DNA of 64,000 bases from Algibacter pacificus (GCF_008033385.1 NZ_VOGY01000001.1:1-64000), one strand, 5' to 3'; positions 9,139 through 22,000 are shown, numbered from the stretch's first letter. Notes: generated by a model from the letters alone, not told the origin. A program made the numbers and translations.

Positions 9139-10665
9139 TTAATAGTTAAAATCAAAAGCTACGGGATCTTCTAATAAAAGTGGATTTTTAGCTGTTTCAG
9201 CACTTGGTATTGGTAATAAAAAACTGCTTTGAGACGGGGTTACTTTTTTAGAAGCTATTGTGTTTATATCACGATCTTGATATACGCCACGTTCTTGATT
9301 AGAAAGAATGTTAATAGCTTCAGTTCTGTCTCTTCTTATTAAATCAAACCAATAATCTCCTTCAACAACAAATTCTATTCTTCTTTCGTTAAAAATATCG
9401 GAAAGGGTTATTTCTGTTTTTGGGTCTAAGCCAGCTCTTGTTCTAACGGCATTAAAAGCATCTAATGCTCCTTGATCTGTGGTAGAATCACTTGTAGCTA
9501 AAATGCTTTCGGCATGTATTAGTAAAATATCGGCGTAGCGTAAAATATTAGTATTAACATCAGTAGACATAAAGCAAACATTTCCTTCATCTGGCGATCC
9601 CACTATGTATTTTCTAAAACCAGCAAGTGTACTTGTCATTCCATCATCAGGTACGGTATATCCGCCTTCAGCAGTAACCAATTCTGGATAAAAATTACCA
9701 GGTTCCATAATGGTTCTATAGCGTCTTAAATCTCCGTTTTCATAGGCATTGATTAAATCTATACTTGGTTGAAATGTACCCCATCCATCGCCAACTTGGG
9801 TTAATTTTGGAGAAGCCGCTAAGTAAGCTTGATTTGCATTTTGGTATCCCCAATCTCCACAGGCTACCCATTGTAATGCAAAAATAGATTCTGCGTTATT
9901 GTTATAAATGGGGTTAAATAAGTCTTCATAATTTGGAAGTAAACTATACATGTTGCTCGTTATAACTTTGGTCGTGTAGCTATTGGCATTGGTATAATCT
10001 TTTAACGTAATATATACTTTAGCTAGCATACCATCGCATGCAGATTTTGTTACCCGACCTAAATTATTGGTGTCCCAAATTTCAGGTAATAAGCTGTTCG
10101 CTTTTTCGTAGTCATTGATTAAAAAGCTATAAATATCTTCAATCTTGTTTTTGTAGATAGGTTCTTTTGAATTAATTTGATCTACAGAATAAATAATAGG
10201 AACCGCTCCCCAAATTCTAACTAAATAGAAATATGCTGTAGCTCTCATAAAATAGGCTTCTCCCATTACTTTATCTATAATGTCTTGAGAAACGTTTGTA
10301 CCTACCTTAGTTTCTAAATTATGTATTAATACATTGGCATTTGCAATAACGTTATATAAAGAGTCCCAACCTTCGTTAGCAAATTGATTTGAACCGTTTA
10401 CGGTAAAGTTTTCAAATTGTGCTAAATCGGAGTAGCTTCCAATGGCATTTCCGGCGTATAAGTCGCCTATGGTAATTAAAAACTTTTCGTTAAAATAGAA
10501 CCAGGGATAACCGTATAAAGGACTTCCTGAACTTAAAACTTGTTGGTCGGTATTAAAAAAATTATCTACGGTTATGGCGTCTTCTGGCGATTGTTCTACA
10601 AAATTTTCTGAACAAGATATTGCCAACAATAAGATGAATATAAGTATTATTTTATTTAGTTTCAT
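9139..10665 (-). CDS. SusD/RagB-family outer-membrane glycan-binding lipoprotein
   Basis: 508 residues with a lipoprotein signal (Cys18 in LAISC). The helical, TPR-like SusD fold is indicated by GEAYFMRATAYFYLVRIWG (about 135-160), by ILRYADILLIHAE near the C-terminus, and by FNERRIEFVVEGDYWFDLIR, all hallmarks of SusD_RagB proteins. SusD forms the lid of the SusC channel and captures oligosaccharides. Its stop lies 11 nt from the next gene and its start 18 nt from susC, so the genes are co-transcribed. Substrate specificity is inferred only from the neighbouring GH10 and GH3 enzymes. Confidence 0.95.
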   Translation of the reverse strand: MKLNKIILIFILLLAISCSENFVEQSPEDAITVDNFFNTDQQVLSSGSPLYGYPWFYFNEKFLITIGDLYAGNAIGSYSDLAQFENFTVNGSNQFANEGWDSLYNVIANANVLIHNLETKVGTNVSQDIIDKVMGEAYFMRATAYFYLVRIWGAVPIIYSVDQINSKEPIYKNKIEDIYSFLINDYEKANSLLPEIWDTNNLGRVTKSACDGMLAKVYITLKDYTNANSYTTKVITSNMYSLLPNYEDLFNPIYNNNAESIFALQWVACGDWGYQNANQAYLAASPKLTQVGDGWGTFQPSIDLINAYENGDLRRYRTIMEPGNFYPELVTAEGGYTVPDDGMTSTLAGFRKYIVGSPDEGNVCFMSTDVNTNILRYADILLIHAESILATSDSTTDQGALDAFNAVRTRAGLDPKTEITLSDIFNERRIEFVVEGDYWFDLIRRDRTEAINILSNQERGVYQDRDINTIASKKVTPSQSSFLLPIPSAETAKNPLLLEDPVAFDFNY

Positions 10666-10683
10666 AATATGATGTTTTATTTA

Positions 10684-13600
10684 TTAAAAGTCAACTTTTA
10701 CTCCAAACATATATGTTCTAGGAACAGGATATCTACCGTTGTCTATTCCCATCATCATAGAGTTTTGGTTGTAAGCTCCAATTTCAGGGTCGTATCCAGA
10801 GTAGTTTGTAAACGTGTATAAGTTTTGAACGGTTGTATATAGTCTAACTTTATTTATTAAGTTTTGGTTGGACAGTAAAGTAGATGGTATAGTGTAACCT
10901 AAGGTTAAGTTTTGAATTCTTAAATAGGAGCCATCTTCAATAAACCGATCTGAAACTCCTGCATTTCCGTTAGGGTCTCCAAACACAAATCGAGGTATGG
11001 ATGTATTTGTATTTACATTTTCCATAAATCTATTTTTTATAATTGTAGCTTGATTTCCGTTTAGCTCCAGCATGCCTTCTGTTAATTTACGGGTCCAATT
11101 ATAAACATCGTTTCCGTAAGAACCATTCATTGAAATACTTAAATCCCAATTTTTATAATTTAAATTATTTGAAATACTAAATGTAAAATCTGGATGAGGG
11201 TTACCTATGTATGTTTTATCTGCATCATCAATTTTACCATCGTCATTAATATCTTTCCATTTAATATCTCCTAACCAAATACCGGTATCTTCATTAATAT
11301 TACCTTGCGAAGGGCTTGTGTTTAGTTCTTCTACTGTTTGAAATAATCCATCAGAAATATAACCGTAATAGAGGCCTACAGGTTGTCCTACAGCTGTTTT
11401 GGTTATTGTGTTGTTAAACTCTATAGTTTGAAATATGGCTGAATTATCATTAGATAATGACACTAATTTATTTTTGTATTTGGAGAAGACAAACGAAGAG
11501 GTCCAATTAAAGTTTTCTTTAGAAATGTTTCTAGTTGTTAATTTAATATCGATACCTTTATTTTGCATTTCACCTAAATTAACAAAAGGTGGTTGTAAGC
11601 CTAAATAGCTAGCCACATTATAGGCTCCTAAATAACTAGGTAATGGCTCTTGAAATAAGAAATCTGCCGATGTTTTTTTGTATAAATCTACATCTAATGA
11701 AATTTTATTATCTATAAAGCCTAATTCTATACCAAGGTTTGTAGATTTTGTAGATTCCCATTTTACATCTGGGTTTGCTATGTTTTGTTGGGTAAAACCG
11801 GTGCCATATGCCGTGTTTACATTTCTTAATGCCGCGCCATATTTATAACCTCCAATGTTTTGGTTTCCAACTTCACCATAGCCAATTCTAATTTTGGCTA
11901 AACTGATGATATCTTTTGTAGTTTCCATAAAACGCTCTTTACTTAACACCCAAGCGGCAGAGAACGAAGGGAAGTATCCCCATTTATTATTACTACCAAA
12001 GTTAGAAGAAGCATCGGCACGCATGGTAGCTGTTAGTAAATATTTACCATCAAAAGCGTAGTTTAAACGTCCAAAATAAGACATTAAACTCCAGGTGCCT
12101 TTAGAGTTATCATTTCTAGCAGTTTCAGCATCACCTAAATTAACTGTAGTTACGTCGTTTGTTAAAAAGTCTCTTCTGCTTAAGCTAACATTTTCATATT
12201 TAGATTCTTGTGCTTCTTGCCCAATCATAGCATTAATAGAATGTAGCCCTAAAGTTTTATTGTAATTTAAGTAGTTTTTAAAAATCCAATAAAAGCTATT
12301 TGAATTAGATTTTGCCGAAGTTGCTACCGTATTAATTTCGGTTCCCATTTCGTAAGTAGGGTTAAATATGGCAACCTTACCGGTGTTAAAATCGTACCCC
12401 AACTCCGATCTAAAGGTTAAATCTTTTATTAAAGTAAGTTCACCAAATAAATTACCATTAATTTTAAAACGATCTAATTGATTGTTTCTAATTTCAGACC
12501 ATGCTACAGGGTTTCTACCGTTACCAACACCAGAAACATCTGTAGGACCACCCCAATTGCCATCTGAATATTTAACAGGTATTACAGGCGATTGTCTAAC
12601 GGCGCTACTAATAACTCCACTTTCATCATCATTAAAAGTAATATGCTCTCTAGATTTACTAAAGGTCAGGTTGTTACCCACTTTAAACCAATCGTTTACT
12701 TTATGGTTAACGTTTAAGCGCATAGAAATTCTATTGAAATCGGAATTTATAACGATACCATCTTGTTCAAAATAGTTGACAGATGTATAAAATTTTGTTT
12801 TTTCATTTCCACCGTTAACAGATATTTGATGATTCATAATTGGCGCAGATCTAAAAATTTCTTTTTGCCAATTTGTTCCACTACCTAATAAGGCGGGGTT
12901 TTGCAATTCTAAAGGAACCGATTGCCCACGAACAACCGCAATTTCTTTATAGAACTCAGCATATTCTTGTAAATTCATTAAATCTAAATACGTAGGCGTA
13001 TTTTGTATACCAATATAGGACTCATAACTTATGGTTGATTTACCATTTTTACCTTTTTTAGTAGTAATTAAAACAACACCATTAGAAGCTCTAGAACCGT
13101 AAATTGCAGTTGCAGAAGCATCTTTTAAAACTTGCATGGATTCTATATCTGAAGGGTTTATGTTTGAAAGGGCACTTACTTTAGTTTGTCCGTTTCCACC
13201 CCCTAAAGATGAAAATGAAAAGGAGTCATTATTAGAATCTGCTTCTACTGGCACACCATCTATTACATATAAAGGTTCGTTGTTGCCCGTTAAAGAGGTT
13301 ATACCTCTTACTCTTACCGAAATACCACCACCTGGTGCACCAGAATTTTGCATTACCGTAACTCCGGCTACTTTACCTTGCAAAGCTTGGTCGGCTCCAG
13401 TAAAAGGTTGATCTTCAAAAGCATCGGATTTTACAGTAGAAATGGCTCCTGTTAAATCGCTTTTCTTTACAGCACCGTAGCCAATTATTACGATTTCCTC
13501 AAGAGATTCTGTGTCTTCTACTAAATTAACGTTTAGTGTTGTTTTTCCATTAACATTTACCTCTTTAGATTTATACCCTATATAACTAATGATTAATGTT

Positions 13601-13803
13601 GCTGTAGAAGAAATATCGTTTAAGGTATAATTTCCGTCAAAATCGGTTACAGTTCCATTATTAGTTCCTTTTACTAACACACTGGCACCGGGTAGAGGTT
13701 CTCCTTTAGTGCTAACCTTACCTGTTACAGTTTGACCAAAAATTAGGCTTCCAGATAATAATATCATCAGAAAAAATAATTTTTTTACCATTTTTTTGTT
13801 CAT
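10684..13803 (-). CDS. SusC/RagA-family TonB-dependent outer-membrane transporter
   Basis: 1039 residues: signal peptide (1-23, ending IFGQ), a carboxypeptidase-regulatory-like beta-sandwich (about 25-98), the SusC signature LEEIVIIGYG (101-110), then a plug domain with ALQGKVAGV (140-148) and VRVRGI, and a 22-strand barrel ending in the aromatic-rich MFGVKVDF. It imports oligosaccharides through the outer membrane using TonB energy, paired with the SusD encoded next. It is the first structural gene of the locus, 226 nt downstream of the HTCS gene on the same strand. I could not identify a clear TAnnTTTG promoter in that gap. Confidence 0.96.
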   Translation of the reverse strand: MNKKMVKKLFFLMILLSGSLIFGQTVTGKVSTKGEPLPGASVLVKGTNNGTVTDFDGNYTLNDISSTATLIISYIGYKSKEVNVNGKTTLNVNLVEDTESLEEIVIIGYGAVKKSDLTGAISTVKSDAFEDQPFTGADQALQGKVAGVTVMQNSGAPGGGISVRVRGITSLTGNNEPLYVIDGVPVEADSNNDSFSFSSLGGGNGQTKVSALSNINPSDIESMQVLKDASATAIYGSRASNGVVLITTKKGKNGKSTISYESYIGIQNTPTYLDLMNLQEYAEFYKEIAVVRGQSVPLELQNPALLGSGTNWQKEIFRSAPIMNHQISVNGGNEKTKFYTSVNYFEQDGIVINSDFNRISMRLNVNHKVNDWFKVGNNLTFSKSREHITFNDDESGVISSAVRQSPVIPVKYSDGNWGGPTDVSGVGNGRNPVAWSEIRNNQLDRFKINGNLFGELTLIKDLTFRSELGYDFNTGKVAIFNPTYEMGTEINTVATSAKSNSNSFYWIFKNYLNYNKTLGLHSINAMIGQEAQESKYENVSLSRRDFLTNDVTTVNLGDAETARNDNSKGTWSLMSYFGRLNYAFDGKYLLTATMRADASSNFGSNNKWGYFPSFSAAWVLSKERFMETTKDIISLAKIRIGYGEVGNQNIGGYKYGAALRNVNTAYGTGFTQQNIANPDVKWESTKSTNLGIELGFIDNKISLDVDLYKKTSADFLFQEPLPSYLGAYNVASYLGLQPPFVNLGEMQNKGIDIKLTTRNISKENFNWTSSFVFSKYKNKLVSLSNDNSAIFQTIEFNNTITKTAVGQPVGLYYGYISDGLFQTVEELNTSPSQGNINEDTGIWLGDIKWKDINDDGKIDDADKTYIGNPHPDFTFSISNNLNYKNWDLSISMNGSYGNDVYNWTRKLTEGMLELNGNQATIIKNRFMENVNTNTSIPRFVFGDPNGNAGVSDRFIEDGSYLRIQNLTLGYTIPSTLLSNQNLINKVRLYTTVQNLYTFTNYSGYDPEIGAYNQNSMMMGIDNGRYPVPRTYMFGVKVDF

Positions 13804-14029
13804 AATTATATTTTTTTAATTAGTCATTAAATAAACTTGTTTTGAATATAGAAGGATGATTTTACGAAATCGTTTTCTTAAATTCAGTTGTAAGTTATAT
13901 TTATTAAAAAATATAATTTAATACTAATGATGCATTTAATGGTACTATTGTCTCTATCTGTTTAAAGTGTTGTTTTGTAGTTGTTTAAAAGTATGTGTTG
14001 CAACTATGGTATCATTAAAAGCGATAGTT

Positions 14030-17000
14030 TTAAACTTCGGTTGGTAATTTGCCAAATCGTTTTTTAAAGCATTTGGTAAAATAGGAAGGGGAAGAAAAGC
14101 CTACTTTAAAGGTAACCTCACTAATTGAAAATTGTTTAGATTCTAAGAGTTGGTTTGCTTTCTCTAAGCGGACATTTCTAATAAATTCATTTACAGATGT
14201 ACCTGTAAGGGCTTTTAATTTTCTATAGAGTTGGCTCCTACTTAAAAACATTTGTTTTGCAAGTGTTTCAGCACATAAATTGGTGTCGTCTATATGGTTG
14301 TCTATGTATTTTAATAGTTTTTGTATAAACTTATTGTCTAATGAAGTTGTTTTTTCTTTTGTTTTATTTGATACACCTGTGTAAAACTTATTAAATATTA
14401 TTTGTCTGCTAGATAGTAATTGGCCTAATGTAGCTTGTAAGAACTCCATATTAAATGGTTTACTGATATAGGCGTCTGCACCAGAATCTATGCCTTTTAT
14501 TTTGTCTTCGATCATAGATTTAGCAGTTAACATTAAAACCGGAATATGGCTTGTTTTTAAATTTGTTTTAATGGCTTTACATAAAGCAATACCATCCATT
14601 TCAGGCATAACGAGGTCTGTTAAAATAATATCTGGCAATTTTGAAATGGCTTTGTCTAAACCTATTTTTCCATTTGAAGCTGTTACTATTTTATAATAAG
14701 GATTTAAAGATGATTTTAAATAGTTGGATAATTCGATATTATCTTCAACAATTAATAAGGTATAGGGGTTGTCTTTAACTTTTTGGATTGGTGTAATTTT
14801 ATTCTCTGTGATGTTATTAATGAGATTATCGCTAATGTTTTCTGAGAGTTCTTCGTTAAGTATTTCTTTTGGTTCTTCTGTATGTTCTGAAATTAGTGGC
14901 AGGGTAATTTTAAACCTTGTCCCTTCATTAACTATGCTGCTAACGTCTATTTTTCCTTTATGTAATTCTACAAAATCTTTAACAACTTCTAGTCCAATGC
15001 CTGTACTGCCGTAGTATCCTTTGTTTACTTTATTTAATTGGTAAAAACGTTCAAATATTTTAGAGAGTTCCTTTTTAGTTAATCCTGAGCCCGTGTCTTG
15101 CACTATAATTTGAAAGGCGTCAACTTTTTTAATTTCGTTAAAAAGTTTTAAGTAGACTGGGTTTTTTGTTTTTTGAGCCGAAATTGTAATTTTACCTGCA
15201 TCGGGGGTTACTTTAAAAGCATTGGATATAATATTAAATAACACTTTCTCTATCATTTCTTTATCGATGTACGATGAAAAATTGTCATTATTAGATTTAA
15301 AAACTAAATCTATTTTTCTGTCGGAGGCCTCTTGCTTAAAATGACTGACTAAATCTTTAACAAAGCTTACTATTTCAATATTTTTAGATTGCAAACTAAT
15401 TTTATTGAATTTTAATTTTCTAAAATCCATAAGTTCATTAATTAATCTATTTAACCGGTCTGCATTTTTTTGAACAATATGAAGTTTTTCATTTGCAGGA
15501 GTGGGTAAATTAAGGCTTTTATCTTTTATTAAATCTTGTAAAGGATTTAATATTAGGGTTAGTGGCGTTCTAAACTCATGAGAAATATTTGTAAAAAATT
15601 GCAATTTTTTATCATTTAATTTTTCTTCTTGAATTCTTTTATTGCGTTCAAATTCAACAGCTTGCTTTTCTTTAAAGCGCTCTTGTAAAATCCAATTTGT
15701 TAAAAGTAATATTGCTAAAAAAACCAAAAAATATAAAAAATAGGCAACGTTACTAGCATACCATGGTGGTAATATTTTTATATAAAGTTTTAAGGGGGTT
15801 TTGTTCCATATACCATCATTATTGGCTGCTTTTACGTTAAAAGTATAATTGCCTGGCGATAAATTAGTGTAAGTCGCATTTTTAGAAGGACCAACAAAAT
15901 TCCATTCAGGATCTACACCTTCCATAAAATAGGCGTATTTGTTTTTTTCTGGGCGGGTGTAATTTAGGCCAATATAATCTATTGTAAATACAGATTGATT
16001 ACTATTTAAGGTAATGTTTTTTGTGTATGTAATAGATTTTGATAACGGAGAATTTTTATCATTTGGTTTTACCGATTTATTAAATAATTTAAAATCGGTA
16101 AAAAATAATTTAGGTTCTGTGGTATTCTTTATTAAATTATCTGGGTTAAAGTAGTTTACACCTAAATAATTGCCAAAGTATAACTTACCTTGCTCGTTTT
16201 TAAAAACTGCATTATAGTTAAAATCGTTTGCTAACAAACCGTCATCTTTGGTAATATTAAAGGCGGTATTATTTTTTCTATCCAATTTTGTAATTCCTCC
16301 TGTACCAGCAACCCAAATATTTTTATTATTACTTTCTATGATAGAGCTAACGTAGAGTTCATTAAACCCTTCTATTTTATTATACCAATTAAACTCTTGT
16401 GTGTTTTTATTGTAACTAAATAGACCACCTCCATCGGTTCCTATCCAAATAAGCTTGTCTTCAGATTGATAAATTGATAGAATTCGGTGTGTACTTGTAT
16501 GATTTCTAAGCTTAACAGACATTTTATCTCTTAAAGAAATAACTTCAAATTTTTGGTTTTTAAGTTGTTTAACCAAGAATAATCCGTTTTGAGTTCCTAG
16601 CCATATATCATCGTCTTTATCTATAAAAACTCTGCGTATATCTTCATTATTTAGGTTCCACTTTATAAAGGGTTGGGTATTACATTGCGTTATAGTATTG
16701 GTTTTTGGATCTAGATAATGTAGGCCTTTTAAAAAAGTACCAATCCAAATTTTACCTTTAGAGTCTTCTTGAATACTTAATACTCTGTTCGATTTTAGGT
16801 TGCTGTTTTTGGTACAATAATTTATATTTTGTTTGGTTTGTATATTAATTTTGGTTAAGCCACTTGTCCATGCCCCTAACCATACTTGGTTATTTTTATC
16901 TATATGAATGGCGGTAACATCATTACTTAAAATTTTACCATACTTAGAGGGTTCTTTGTTGTTTATATGAATAAATTTTCCGTTTTCCTTGTTAAAAACA

Positions 17001-18145
17001 TCAACACCTCCACCATCTGTAGTAATCCAAAGCCTATGTTGTTTATCTTCTTTAATTCCTGTAACAGAGTTAGATTGTAAAGAATTTGTGTTATTATTTA
17101 AACATTCTATAGCATTAAATTTATTGTATAATTTGTCGATTATAGAAATACCTTGATTGTAAAAGCCTAGCCAAATTCTATGTTCTTTATCAACCAATAG
17201 CGACCAAACCGAGTTTGATTTTAAACTCGTATCATCAAATTTATTATGCAGGTATTGTTTAATAATTTCACCGTTTTTATTAACAACAATTAGGCCTTCA
17301 TTTTCTGTTCCACAAATAATTGTGTTTTCAAACTCTATGATTGATAAAATACGTTTATCTGTAATTTTAAAGGTAGAAATTGGTTTTTTGGGGTGGTTTA
17401 AATCTATTTTTAATAGTCCGTTTTTTTGAGTTCCAACCCATAAGTTGTTGTTACTATCAATAAATTGAGATTCTATAAGTTGGTCTTTAATGAGTTGTTT
17501 TTGAGTTGTTTTGTTTTCATCAGGTAAAAACTTAAATCGAAAAAGGCCTTCAGAAGTCCCAATAAAAAAATGGTTTTCTTTAAATTTAATAATAGAGGTT
17601 ATTAGAAAACCTTTTTGTTGTGATGTAGTAAAAGGAATTTGTTTGGATTTATAGGTAGATTTATTAAAAAGGAATAAACCATATCCATAAGTCCCTAAAA
17701 TAAGTTCGTTAGCATTTAATTCTGCAATAGTTTTAATTTGAATGGTGTAGTTTTCTGCAGCAGGGAAAGCACTATTTAAATCTATTCTTTTAAAACTATC
17801 AAATTCTTTATTATATAAATTAAATCCTTCATCGGTAGTAATCCATAATTTACCCGTACTATCTTCAAAAATAGAGTTTACAAACCCACTATTTATTGAG
17901 GTGTAAGTATCCCAATGGTATTCATACAATTTATAAGTAATACCATCGTATCGGTATAAGCCAGCGCCGTTAGTACCAAACCATAAAAAACCTTCGTTAT
18001 CTTGTTTTATGGTTGTTACTGCTCGTTTTGTTATGCCTGCTTTTATTTCAACAAATTTAAAATTAGAAACTTGTTGGGCAAAACAATAATTAAAAGCGCT
18101 AATAATAAAAATTAAAAACGTTGTTAATTTTAAATGTTTTATCAT
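14030..18145 (-). CDS. Hybrid two-component system sensor/regulator (HTCS) of the PUL
   Basis: 1371-residue one-protein two-component system. A signal peptide (about 1-24) leads into a periplasmic two-component-regulator propeller (repeats such as LWFGTNGAGLYRYD, IWLGAWTSGL, about 35-670), a Y_Y_Y domain (about 715-790), and one membrane helix (about 797-820). The cytoplasmic part holds a HisKA domain with phospho-accepting His856 (ISHEFRTPL), an ATPase domain with N-, G1- and G2-type boxes (NIISNAF, DTGSGL, GSTGIGL), a receiver domain with Asp1177 (LTDLVMPEMDG), and an AraC-type HTH (about 1270-1371). HTCSs bind a breakdown oligosaccharide in the periplasm and activate the adjacent susC operon. 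All key residues are present. Confidence 0.95.
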   Translation of the reverse strand: MIKHLKLTTFLIFIISAFNYCFAQQVSNFKFVEIKAGITKRAVTTIKQDNEGFLWFGTNGAGLYRYDGITYKLYEYHWDTYTSINSGFVNSIFEDSTGKLWITTDEGFNLYNKEFDSFKRIDLNSAFPAAENYTIQIKTIAELNANELILGTYGYGLFLFNKSTYKSKQIPFTTSQQKGFLITSIIKFKENHFFIGTSEGLFRFKFLPDENKTTQKQLIKDQLIESQFIDSNNNLWVGTQKNGLLKIDLNHPKKPISTFKITDKRILSIIEFENTIICGTENEGLIVVNKNGEIIKQYLHNKFDDTSLKSNSVWSLLVDKEHRIWLGFYNQGISIIDKLYNKFNAIECLNNNTNSLQSNSVTGIKEDKQHRLWITTDGGGVDVFNKENGKFIHINNKEPSKYGKILSNDVTAIHIDKNNQVWLGAWTSGLTKINIQTKQNINYCTKNSNLKSNRVLSIQEDSKGKIWIGTFLKGLHYLDPKTNTITQCNTQPFIKWNLNNEDIRRVFIDKDDDIWLGTQNGLFLVKQLKNQKFEVISLRDKMSVKLRNHTSTHRILSIYQSEDKLIWIGTDGGGLFSYNKNTQEFNWYNKIEGFNELYVSSIIESNNKNIWVAGTGGITKLDRKNNTAFNITKDDGLLANDFNYNAVFKNEQGKLYFGNYLGVNYFNPDNLIKNTTEPKLFFTDFKLFNKSVKPNDKNSPLSKSITYTKNITLNSNQSVFTIDYIGLNYTRPEKNKYAYFMEGVDPEWNFVGPSKNATYTNLSPGNYTFNVKAANNDGIWNKTPLKLYIKILPPWYASNVAYFLYFLVFLAILLLTNWILQERFKEKQAVEFERNKRIQEEKLNDKKLQFFTNISHEFRTPLTLILNPLQDLIKDKSLNLPTPANEKLHIVQKNADRLNRLINELMDFRKLKFNKISLQSKNIEIVSFVKDLVSHFKQEASDRKIDLVFKSNNDNFSSYIDKEMIEKVLFNIISNAFKVTPDAGKITISAQKTKNPVYLKLFNEIKKVDAFQIIVQDTGSGLTKKELSKIFERFYQLNKVNKGYYGSTGIGLEVVKDFVELHKGKIDVSSIVNEGTRFKITLPLISEHTEEPKEILNEELSENISDNLINNITENKITPIQKVKDNPYTLLIVEDNIELSNYLKSSLNPYYKIVTASNGKIGLDKAISKLPDIILTDLVMPEMDGIALCKAIKTNLKTSHIPVLMLTAKSMIEDKIKGIDSGADAYISKPFNMEFLQATLGQLLSSRQIIFNKFYTGVSNKTKEKTTSLDNKFIQKLLKYIDNHIDDTNLCAETLAKQMFLSRSQLYRKLKALTGTSVNEFIRNVRLEKANQLLESKQFSISEVTFKVGFSSPSYFTKCFKKRFGKLPTEV

Positions 18146-18586
18146 TTCAATTAGTTGGTTTTAGTTTGGTTTAGTTTAAAAAGTAAAAATATTAAAATAT
18201 TAAAAAAAGGTTAAAACAATTTACCCAAAAAGTATCACTAAAATCTCATTTTAATAATTTAATGGGTTGATTATTAAAGCATTTTAAAAAACCTCGTAGA
18301 AAAAGTATACCTAATACATTATTTTATAAGGTAAGTTAAAATAGTTATAGTTTTAAAACATTTTGTTTAATAGTTTTAAATAAATAAGAGTTAACTAAAT
18401 TGCTTTTGCTGTATGAAATCGTTTTTTTTTAACCTCCTTACTTAATTTGCAATTTATAAAGAAAAAACAATAGGTAATGTTTTTAAAATTAATGTTTTAA
18501 CCGGTAATTGTTATTTTAGGTTTATGATAAAAATCATTTAATTTTATAAGAAGTATAGTTATTTTTATGAAAATAAAATTTAGGTT
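18146..18586. other. Divergent promoter region between HTCS and universal stress protein genes
   Basis: About 440 nt of very AT-rich sequence between two divergently transcribed genes. The only site I can support is the TGAT-N4-ATCA palindrome at 18524-18537 (listed separately). I see no ORF, no obvious riboswitch and no repeat. Confidence 0.55.
18524..18537 (+). promoter_or_regulatory. FNR/CRP-like palindrome upstream of the stress protein
   Basis: ATGATAAAAATCAT is a perfect dyad of the form TGAT-N4-ATCA, the half-site geometry of FNR-family regulators. It is centred about 56 nt upstream of the start codon at 18587. A weak TATAGTTA stretch at 18554-18561 could be the -7 element, which would put the palindrome near -40. 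This is a sequence match only; short AT-rich dyads can occur by chance. Confidence 0.4.
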
Positions 18587-19453
18587 ATGAAAACTATACT
18601 ATATGCCACAGACTGTACTAAAAATGATGCTTCTGCGTTAAAATATATTTATCGTTTTAGCTGTATTATGAAAGCCGATTTGCATATTATACATGTTTAC
18701 GATTTACCTCCTGTAAGTGTTTCTGTTGTTCATCGTTCCGAAATATTAAAACAAAATGTAAATTTAGAATTAAAAAAGGTAGTAATTAATTATTGCAAAG
18801 AACACCTTAAACACGAATATACCGATAACGGAATAAACATTCACGCTGTAGAACATGCTTCTGTAGAAAATGGAATTGTTGACCTCTCTAAAAAATTATC
18901 ACCAGATTTAGTGGTTATTGGAATTAAAGATCAAAATAGCCATAGAGGTATTTTCTCAAGTAATATTGCTAACGCCTTATTGGATAAGATTGAAATTCCA
19001 ATTATGATGGTGCCAAATGGTCTAATTTATACAAGTATTTCAACCATTATATATGCAACAGATTTTGAAAAGGAAGATATACTTCCTATTAAAAAATTAA
19101 TAGAAATTGTACGTCCTTTTAAAGCACTTATTGAGATTGTGCATATTTATAGAACAGATACCACTACAGCGAAAGAAAAAATGGAACGGTTTAAAGAAGT
19201 ATTTTTAGAGCAAATTTCTTATAAAGAAATTACATTTAGAACCGTTGCCTCCACTAAAGTAAAATCTGGACTACTAAGCGTAATTGATAATGAAAATGCA
19301 AGTATGTTGGCTATGCTAGAGCGCAAACACCATTTAAACTTCGATAATATATTTCATAAAGATTTAGTTAAAGATCTTGAAGATAGTATAGCCGTCCCTA
19401 TATTAGCCTTTCATAAAGGTAGTAAAGCAGTAGAAAACATGCTTCCTGTATAA
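18587..19453 (+). CDS. Tandem-domain universal stress protein (UspA family)
   Basis: 288 residues with two UspA folds: residues 1-143 (start MKTILYATDCTKNDASALKY, end of domain PIMMVPN) and about 147-280 (STIIYATDFEKEDI to VPILAFHKG). The canonical ATP-binding signature G-x2-G-x9-G-S/T is degenerate in both halves (for example RGIFSSNIANALL), so nucleotide binding is doubtful. It is a soluble cytoplasmic protein, probably acting in stress or low-oxygen physiology. It stands alone, with about 440 nt upstream and 260 nt downstream free of genes, and has an FNR-like dyad before it. Confidence 0.88.
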   Translation: MKTILYATDCTKNDASALKYIYRFSCIMKADLHIIHVYDLPPVSVSVVHRSEILKQNVNLELKKVVINYCKEHLKHEYTDNGINIHAVEHASVENGIVDLSKKLSPDLVVIGIKDQNSHRGIFSSNIANALLDKIEIPIMMVPNGLIYTSISTIIYATDFEKEDILPIKKLIEIVRPFKALIEIVHIYRTDTTTAKEKMERFKEVFLEQISYKEITFRTVASTKVKSGLLSVIDNENASMLAMLERKHHLNFDNIFHKDLVKDLEDSIAVPILAFHKGSKAVENMLPV

Positions 19454-19695
19454 TGCTTTATAAAAGAAAACTTTTAAAGTAACTTCTATAAAAATAAGTG
19501 TTATCCAACCTTTTAAAAAAAAGGTATTAATATTCAATTAATGAATAATTGTGATTTTTAAAGAAATTATTGATAATATACTATAGAAAAAACAGCTTTC
19601 TTGAAGGAAAACGAACGTTTTAAAAGTCAATTTTTGTATATTCGCAACGCAAAAAATGGCTTATTTTATTTTTGGCCATTTTTTAGATTTAATAA

Positions 19696-21924
<2,229 letters not shown>

Positions 21925-21947
21925 CAATACGTTTAAATAATAATTTT

Positions 21948-21978
21948 AAAAGCTCCTATTTCAGGAGCTTTTTTTTTA
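21948..21978 (+). terminator. Intrinsic terminator of icd
   Basis: Stem AGCTCCT (21951-21957) with AGGAGCT (21963-21969), extended by AAA/TTT pairs, loop ATTTC, followed by a run of nine or more T. It lies between the icd stop and the next start. Confidence 0.85.
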
Positions 21979-22000
21979 TTTTTATAAAAAATCATTTTTA

